Assembly (NCBI RefSeq): GCF_022048975.1 | Contig: NZ_JAKMHX010000010.1 | Coordinates: forward strand, 62,001 to 126,000 | DNA from: Sporosarcina cyprini | GTDB lineage: Bacteria > Bacillota > Bacilli > Bacillales_A > Planococcaceae | Length of the DNA stretch: 64,000 nt | Reading direction: 5' to 3' | In this document: piece after piece, positions 59,999-64,000 of the stretch | Numbering within the stretch: the stretch's first letter is position 1 | Layout: every line of letters begins with the position of its first letter | Made by a program: the position numbers and the translations under genes | Notes under the pieces: model-generated | Database searches by the model: none | The model's input: the letters and a program-made list of their open reading frames with translations, nothing else | What the model was told of the DNA's origin: nothing

Positions 59999-60538
59999 TT
60001 AACCCCTTCGTAGTCTGCTTAATTTATAGCTATAGCCGATATAAGGCATCCCCGTGAAAATTAATACCAAGGAGGACAGGTAGCTCAATATTCCGCACGC
60101 ATTCCCCATTCCTTTGGGCACCCAGCTGTAATTACTCAGCATGGCGACCGTTGACAGCAATAGTGTAATCACCAAAGTCGGCAACGCAATGTTCCCCATA
60201 TATCTCTTTTGCGTTTCGTATTTATCAATCGTGGTCAGTTGATCCGTATGAATTGGAGTCGTTCCTGCCGGCGCACTAAATATATGAATTTCCTTTCCAA
60301 CTGAGCAAACATGTGTCCAGCCAGACATCTCAAAGAATGAAAAGTACTCCTCATCCGGCCTCTTTTGATAATCCAGCGAGTACTCGATATCTTGCGGTTT
60401 TCCACTCCGTAACACGTAGCCAAGGCAATGCATCTTTTCCAGCAGCCACCCCTCACTGGCAAGCTCCCGTAATCGTTCCATATCGCTCTGTTCAGTAAAT
60501 GCCAAACCGCCGCTAAAAATATATTTAGTTTTTGTCAT
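59999..60538 (-). CDS. DUF2812 domain membrane protein
   Basis: 179 residues. N-terminal soluble domain (about 1-105) of the DUF2812 type (KYIFSGGLAFTEQSDMERLRELASEGWLLEKM) and two membrane segments (about 119-140 and 150-170). Such proteins regularly sit behind PadR genes and ABC exporters; the role is unknown. Start codon touches the PadR stop (TAAATG), so translation is coupled. Confidence 0.85.
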   Translation of the reverse strand: MTKTKYIFSGGLAFTEQSDMERLRELASEGWLLEKMHCLGYVLRSGKPQDIEYSLDYQKRPDEEYFSFFEMSGWTHVCSVGKEIHIFSAPAGTTPIHTDQLTTIDKYETQKRYMGNIALPTLVITLLLSTVAMLSNYSWVPKGMGNACGILSYLSSLVLIFTGMPYIGYSYKLSRLRRG

Positions 60539-60874
60539 TTACAATTCACCCGCACTCTTCAAAATTTCCTCAGCATGTCGCACCATATCCCGTCTGCGCT
60601 CCACTTCCTGCTTTAGCAGCTCAATCCCTTTTCCCGTCGCCCGATATGTCTTCTTCTTTTTATCCCCCAGTTCTGTAATTTCGATTAAGTCGGCGGACTG
60701 CAGCTTCTGAATAGTGGAATACAGAGAAGCCGGTCCAATGGAGAATTGGCCATTTGTCATCTCTTCCACCGCCTGCATGACGACATATCCATGATTCTCT
60801 TGCACAAAGCACAAGAGAATGTAATAAGCCGTATCCGTAAGCTCTCCCATCTCTAATGAACGATTTCTAGCCAT
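60539..60874 (-). CDS. PadR-family transcriptional regulator
   Basis: 111 residues: a winged helix-turn-helix (TDTAYYILLCFVQENHGYVVMQAVEEMTNGQFSIGPASLYSTIQKLQSADLIE, about 10-63) and a C-terminal dimer helix. First gene of the operon with DUF2812, ATPase and permease, and the probable repressor of it: two copies of an operator cover its promoter. Start at 60874 behind TAGGAGG. Similar PadR/ABC units respond to lipophilic drugs or membrane stress. Confidence 0.94.
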   Translation of the reverse strand: MARNRSLEMGELTDTAYYILLCFVQENHGYVVMQAVEEMTNGQFSIGPASLYSTIQKLQSADLIEITELGDKKKKTYRATGKGIELLKQEVERRRDMVRHAEEILKSAGEL

Positions 60875-60891
60875 ATTTTCCTCCTACTCAC

Positions 60892-60951
60892 ATATATCAC
60901 TTAATGATATATCAATAAATGAAATATATCATTAAGTGATATATGTGTCAA
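60892..60951 (-). promoter_or_regulatory. PadR promoter with two palindromic operators
   Basis: On the minus strand TTGACA (60951-60946), 17 bp, TATATT (60928-60923) is a near-ideal sigma-A promoter. Two 21-bp palindromes of the form ATATATCA-N5-TGATATAT lie at 60924-60944, between -35 and -10, and at 60892-60912, just downstream of the start site. The two copies are exact inverted repeats of each other, centres 32 bp (three turns) apart. This is a typical PadR autorepression layout. Confidence 0.88.
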
Positions 60952-61049
60952 TCTAATAATTACTAACCCTTTTCGGGTAATGCAGACGATGACTACATAG
61001 ACTACCTACATCGTTTTGAGAAATAATTTTCTAGTATGGAAAGAAAAAG

Positions 61050-61088
61050 GGGAAGAAAAAAACATTACGTAAATGTTTTTTCTTCCCT
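61050..61088 (-). terminator. Terminator after the VanZ-like gene
   Basis: GGGGAAGAAAAAAACATTA (plus strand) pairs with TAAATGTTTTTTCTTCCC around CG; the stem is A/T rich and lies about 70 bases past the VanZ-like stop. Confidence 0.65.
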
Positions 61089-61156
61089 TGATTTTATCCG
61101 TCCCACTTATTGTCTAACTTTACCCGAGCATTACAAGTTCATTGTGATAAAATGAT

Positions 61157-62077
61157 TTAATTCCACCAATACTTCATTTCTCTACATGTAACATCCCATA
61201 GCTTTGCATTTCCTTCAATTGTTATGGTAAGTTCATGTACCCTCTCCAATTGTATTTCAGAAGAAACTTGTTCTTTATTGGAATAGCTTTCTATCTCTTG
61301 TCCATCCACAGAAATAACAACCTTACCACCATTGTCGCCAGCATTATCAGGAATCCCATAATTTAGAGAAAGGACAATATCTTGACCATTAAATGAATAG
61401 GTAAATGACTCTACATGATCGCCATCGCTCTCATATAAGTTTATTTTCGGCTCAATTTTTTCATGTCCAATTTCAATACTATGAAGATCGTTATCTATTC
61501 GTATATTTTCGGTTGTTTTTAGTTCATGTAAAGGTACAACGGCCCCTTCTTTTTTCGTGAAAGATTTGTTCAGCAGCTCCGAAAAACCAATTACTGCTAT
61601 TGAAAGGATAGCAGCAGACATAATCGTGACACGAATGCTTTTTTTAATACTCGTGAAGCGAAAACCCATTTTGTATGCACCAAACCCTACTGCTGCACCT
61701 AATGTATTTACGATTGCATCATTTATATCAAAGCTACCAAGAAAAGTTAGCATTTGCACGCTTTCTACCATCAGAATTGACAAGAAAAACAATGAAATAA
61801 ACCTGAAAAATTTACAAGGATATAGCAGAGGAATTAATATTCCAATTGGTATAAATCCAGCAAAGTTTCCAAAGTTGAAAAACCAAGGTTGAAAATACTC
61901 AAAGTCTGAGATGGTTACAAATCGTAAAGATAATAAATTCGGTATTACATTGTATCGATATTCATCCATGCTAACTGCTGCCCCAGGTCTTCCAAAGCCA
62001 AAATACAAAAAGTATAAAATCAAAGCTGTGTAGATGATGAATAGGGTAAGGAGTAGTTTACGTTTCTTTCGTTTCAT
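61157..62077 (-). CDS. VanZ-like membrane protein with C-terminal extracellular domain
   Basis: 306 residues. Segments at about 9-27, 65-84, 90-106, 117-136 and 150-168; the first four form a VanZ-like core with NFAGFIPIGILIPLLYP and the DINDAIVNTLGAAVGFGAYK signature near 118-137. The last 130 residues are outside, beta-rich, and resemble a carbohydrate-binding-like sandwich by eye (SLNYGIPDNAGDNGGKVVISVDGQEIES). VanZ relatives give low-level teicoplanin resistance; most chromosomal copies have unknown function. Start ATG at 62077; no strong ribosome binding site. Confidence 0.85.
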   Translation of the reverse strand: MKRKKRKLLLTLFIIYTALILYFLYFGFGRPGAAVSMDEYRYNVIPNLLSLRFVTISDFEYFQPWFFNFGNFAGFIPIGILIPLLYPCKFFRFISLFFLSILMVESVQMLTFLGSFDINDAIVNTLGAAVGFGAYKMGFRFTSIKKSIRVTIMSAAILSIAVIGFSELLNKSFTKKEGAVVPLHELKTTENIRIDNDLHSIEIGHEKIEPKINLYESDGDHVESFTYSFNGQDIVLSLNYGIPDNAGDNGGKVVISVDGQEIESYSNKEQVSSEIQLERVHELTITIEGNAKLWDVTCREMKYWWN

Positions 62078-62219
62078 AACATATCCAATCTTGTTAAGTT
62101 ATATGTAGCATTCAGTTATTTGATTTCTTAACTGCCTTCAACTGTATTAACATTGAACCCGTGCCGAATCTTCCCGGATCGCATCTTTATGATAACCTTT
62201 TGATCACTAAGGGGACAGA

Positions 62220-62777
62220 TCAGAACGGCTGCTTTTCCAGCGAGCGAAGAAGGCTGAGCCGGGCGAATGGCTGTAGTAGCCACAGCATCAGAAACAGGAT
62301 CGCCCACAGTATAATCATGCCGACAAATAAGATACCGTTGTTGAAGAATATGAACAGGAACAGCGTAAAAAAAGTATTTAGCACAAAAAAACCTGTTAAC
62401 AGCATCACCTGCGACATCAGCCAGCGCCGGCCGCTACGGACCAGACCTTGCAATTCCTCTGGAGAAGGCGTTGGAACGTATTCCCACTTGCGCCTGCTCT
62501 TCTCCGAGATATACCAGCAAAGCCAGATCAAACTGACGGTCAGAAGTAATGTCAGGACGGCGGCGGCCAGCATCATGGTAAGCCGGCTGTCCGTGAATGA
62601 AAGAGTCCAGTTACTTAGATAAGAATACAGGACGACCCCCATGGTTCCCGATAACAGGCCGAGCAGCGAATTCTGCTGGCCGCCGGAACTCTCGAAGAAC
62701 CGCCGCTCTTTGCTATCATAATACAATGTTCGGAAGATGGTTTTATCAAAATGGACTGGGATGTATGTACGTCTCAT
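62220..62777 (-). CDS. Hypothetical four-helix membrane protein
   Basis: 185 residues with hydrophobic pairs at about 41-60 / 69-90 and 120-140 / 147-168 and basic ends. Not recognised. Start at 62777 behind GAGGTGAG. It is not coupled to the VanZ-like gene (140 bases apart) and has no visible partner. Confidence 0.7.
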   Translation of the reverse strand: MRRTYIPVHFDKTIFRTLYYDSKERRFFESSGGQQNSLLGLLSGTMGVVLYSYLSNWTLSFTDSRLTMMLAAAVLTLLLTVSLIWLCWYISEKSRRKWEYVPTPSPEELQGLVRSGRRWLMSQVMLLTGFFVLNTFFTLFLFIFFNNGILFVGMIILWAILFLMLWLLQPFARLSLLRSLEKQPF

Positions 62778-62907
62778 GAACTCACCTCACTTCTAATCTT
62801 ACGTAAACTCATCACCAATTCGCCTCTAACTTGAATTCACGTGGCAAACTTCAACATTTTATCGGATAAACGTTAGTCAACATAGTCGATTGGCAAATTC
62901 ACTACAG

Positions 62908-62936
62908 TTGAAACATTGTATATTATTACTTATAAT
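62908..62936 (+). promoter_or_regulatory. Sigma-A promoter of the antitoxin RNA
   Basis: TTGAAA (62908-62913), 17 bp spacer, TATAAT (62931-62936): close to the sigma-A consensus. The only thing it can transcribe is the short RNA that ends at the terminator at 63085. Confidence 0.8.
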
Positions 62937-62942
62937 GAACGT

Positions 62943-63085
62943 ATACTAAAAAAGACCGGGTGCTCGAACACCCAGTCAGTTGCAGCTGACATCCGCTTGA
63001 AGAGCGGTTGGCTAGGAATAAGAATGTTAACAAGAAAAAGTAACCACCTCACACTAGCCAAAGCGGAGGGTGGTTACTTTTTTCT
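62943..63085 (+). ncRNA. Putative type I antitoxin RNA (RatA-like)
   Basis: About 140 nucleotides between the promoter at 62908-62936 and an intrinsic terminator (AAAAAGTAACCACC at 63035-63048 pairing with GGTGGTTACTTTTT at 63070-63083). It is fully antisense to the 3' end and 3' untranslated part of the toxin mRNA, reaching into the last codons of the toxin frame. This convergent, 3'-overlapping layout is that of txpA-ratA and bsrG-SR4 in B. subtilis. Confidence 0.7.
62947..62977 (-). terminator. Terminator of the toxin mRNA
   Basis: On the minus strand GACTGGGTG pairs with CACCCGGTC over TTCGAG, followed by TTTTTT. It ends the toxin transcript about 100 bases after the stop codon. Confidence 0.85.
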
Positions 63086-63185
63086 ATTGGTGTAGAGAGC
63101 AACTAACGCAACGATAGCTGTTGTCATCATTGTGAGGAACATCCCAAATTGTATTAGCATGTTCATTGCTTCGTAAGTCACCATA
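63075..63185 (-). CDS. Type I toxin, holin-like TxpA/BsrG family
   Basis: 36 residues, too short for most gene finders. ATG at 63185, reading MVTYEAMNMLIQFG, then a hydrophobic stretch (MFLTMMTTAIVALVALY) and TNRKK at the end. The opening (M-V/T-T-Y-E-A/S), a single membrane helix and a lysine tail are exactly the pattern of the small membrane toxins annotated as 'putative holin-like toxin' in Bacillales. There is no good ribosome binding site next to the ATG; two hairpins in the leader (63196-63211 and 63216-63252) may hold it shut. Paired with the antisense RNA. Confidence 0.82.
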
Positions 63186-63453
63186 TAAACACGGGCTCGC
63201 ACGACGCGAGTCATGCAGACGTTGCCGCAGGAAGCGGCGCCTTTAGTCTGCCTTCCTCTTAAATAAAGGGAGTGCCACCGCCCATCCGCTATAAATGTAG
63301 CTGCATCTATAATTATATCATTAATATATTCTTTCTAGAAGCTAATCAACACTTCTATTAACCCTCGCCAAACCTCCTCCTCATAGCAATCTCCCACCCA
63401 ATATGAGATAATATAAGAACAAACGTACCAATTCATAAATCGAGGTGTCCGCC
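63186..63453. other. Toxin leader and topB upstream region
   Basis: Contains two strong hairpins in the toxin leader: GCTCGC/GCGAG at 63196-63211 and GCAGAC...GTCTGC with inner GCCGC/GCGGC at 63216-63252. Minus-strand toxin promoter elements are probably in the AT-rich 63290-63340. The topB promoter is likely at about 63380-63420. No further gene seen. Confidence 0.5.
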
Positions 63454-64000
63454 ATGAAACCCGTTATCCTAGCCGAAAAGCCTTCCCAAGCGAAAGCGTA
63501 TGCAGACGCTTTTTCCGTGCGCAAACATGAAGGCTATTTGGAAGTAAACCCATGCCCAGCCTTTCCGGAAGGTGCCTTTATTACATGGGGCGTCGGGCAC
63601 TTGGTCGAACTAAAAGAGCCGCATGCATACAACCCATCCTGGAAGCGCTGGTCGCTCGGCAGTTTGCCAATCTTGCCGGACCGTTATGAGTTTCAAGTGG
63701 CAAAGGGAAAGTTCAAGCAGTTCCAGATCGTAAAGAAGCTCATTCGGGACACGGATACCGTTATTAATGCGTGTGACGTGGATCGGGAAGGCTCGAATAT
63801 TTTCTATAGCATCTACAACCAGACGGGCGCCCGCAATCAGAGGATCTTGCGTCTCTGGATCAATTCGCTGGAGGTCGATGAAGTCCGTAAAGGGTTTGCG
63901 AATCTGCGGGACAACCGCAAGGACTTGATGATGTATGAAGAGGCGAAAGCCCGGCAGATCAGTGACTGGCTTGTCGGGATGAACGGTTCCCGGCTGTATA
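63454..64000 (+). CDS. topB: DNA topoisomerase III, 5' part (runs off the window)
   Basis: First 182 codons of a type IA topoisomerase; the protein would be about 700 residues. The Toprim domain is clear: EKPSQAKAYADAF with the catalytic Glu at residue 7 or so, and ACDVDREGSNIFY with the metal-binding Asp pair near 109-111, then the start of the core (RLWINSLEVDEVRKGF, EEAKARQISDWLVGMNGSRL). Relaxes negatively supercoiled DNA and unlinks recombination or replication intermediates. Start ATG at 63454 behind CGAGGTG. Truncated only by the window edge. Confidence 0.96.
   Translation, partial: MKPVILAEKPSQAKAYADAFSVRKHEGYLEVNPCPAFPEGAFITWGVGHLVELKEPHAYNPSWKRWSLGSLPILPDRYEFQVAKGKFKQFQIVKKLIRDTDTVINACDVDREGSNIFYSIYNQTGARNQRILRLWINSLEVDEVRKGFANLRDNRKDLMMYEEAKARQISDWLVGMNGSRLY

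Noticed and set aside
57631..63185. Mobile element or genomic island bounded by the two toxin-antitoxin copies
   Set aside because: No integrase, transposase, terminal inverted repeat or target duplication is visible; kept only as a note in the findings.

Overview
The window looks like a chromosomal segment of a low- to mid-GC Gram-positive of the order Bacillales. The evidence is a T-box-controlled proS, sigma-B-type promoters before csbD- and yflT-like stress genes, a tatA-tatC pair, a flagellin and chemoreceptor with sigma-D-like -10 elements, YxlEFG- and YhaPQ-like ABC systems, a CcpA cre box, a TxpA-like type I toxin, and strong AAGGAGG-type ribosome binding sites. A Planococcaceae (Sporosarcina-like) host is my best guess; that is inference, not a database match. 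I see no rRNA, tRNA, insertion sequence, prophage or CRISPR array.

Layout. 0-11 kb: two paralogous small membrane proteins, an SLC13 carboxylate symporter, an MFS exporter with a palindromic operator, a chemoreceptor, tatC-tatA, an orphan flagellin, and stress genes, with two large repeat arrays. 11-24 kb: DUF3243 protein, yxlEFG-like ABC operon, fructokinase, AlaX-type editing protein, a TsdA-like dihaem cytochrome c, a sucrose-phosphate synthase/phosphatase pair, proS with its T-box leader, a gluzincin-like protein, yqeY and an MFS transporter. 24-36 kb: one long minus-strand catabolic unit: a CitAB/DctSR-type two-component system, then tctC-tctB-tctA, a DASS-like transporter, prpB, prpF and an aconitase, with a cre box before tctC. 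This reads as uptake and breakdown of an external tricarboxylate. 36-43 kb: NhaC antiporter, thiosulfate uptake pair (YeeE/TsuA plus TusA-like), small membrane proteins, and an ECF sigma/anti-sigma pair. 44-48 kb: a two-component system plus three-gene ABC exporter of the peptide-antibiotic resistance (LanFEG/CprABC) type. 48.6-51.7 kb: MarR regulator, ring-cleaving dioxygenase, luciferase-like flavin oxidoreductase and FMN reductase, with the same palindrome before the regulator and before the dioxygenase. 52-57 kb: AAA ATPase, repeat arrays, CtaG, and a Tat-exported gluconate-dehydrogenase-like pair. 57-64 kb: PadR-controlled YhaPQ-like ABC operon, VanZ-like protein, a type I toxin-antitoxin locus, and the 5' part of topB.

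The most unusual content is non-coding. At least six intergenic arrays (about 504-676, 734-1422, 10507-11012, 24373-24505, 53152-53448 and 53511-53603, with a possible seventh at 53723-53768) carry a short conserved core repeated every 20, 20.5 or 21 bp, i.e. every two turns of the DNA helix, with variable sequence between cores. Each array has its own core (GCCAAAT twice, GAACGCCA, CTCGT, CGGTGGTAA and its near-inverse CTATCACCG). Translation, CRISPR and ordinary terminators do not explain them. I regard this family as the best candidate for an undescribed system.
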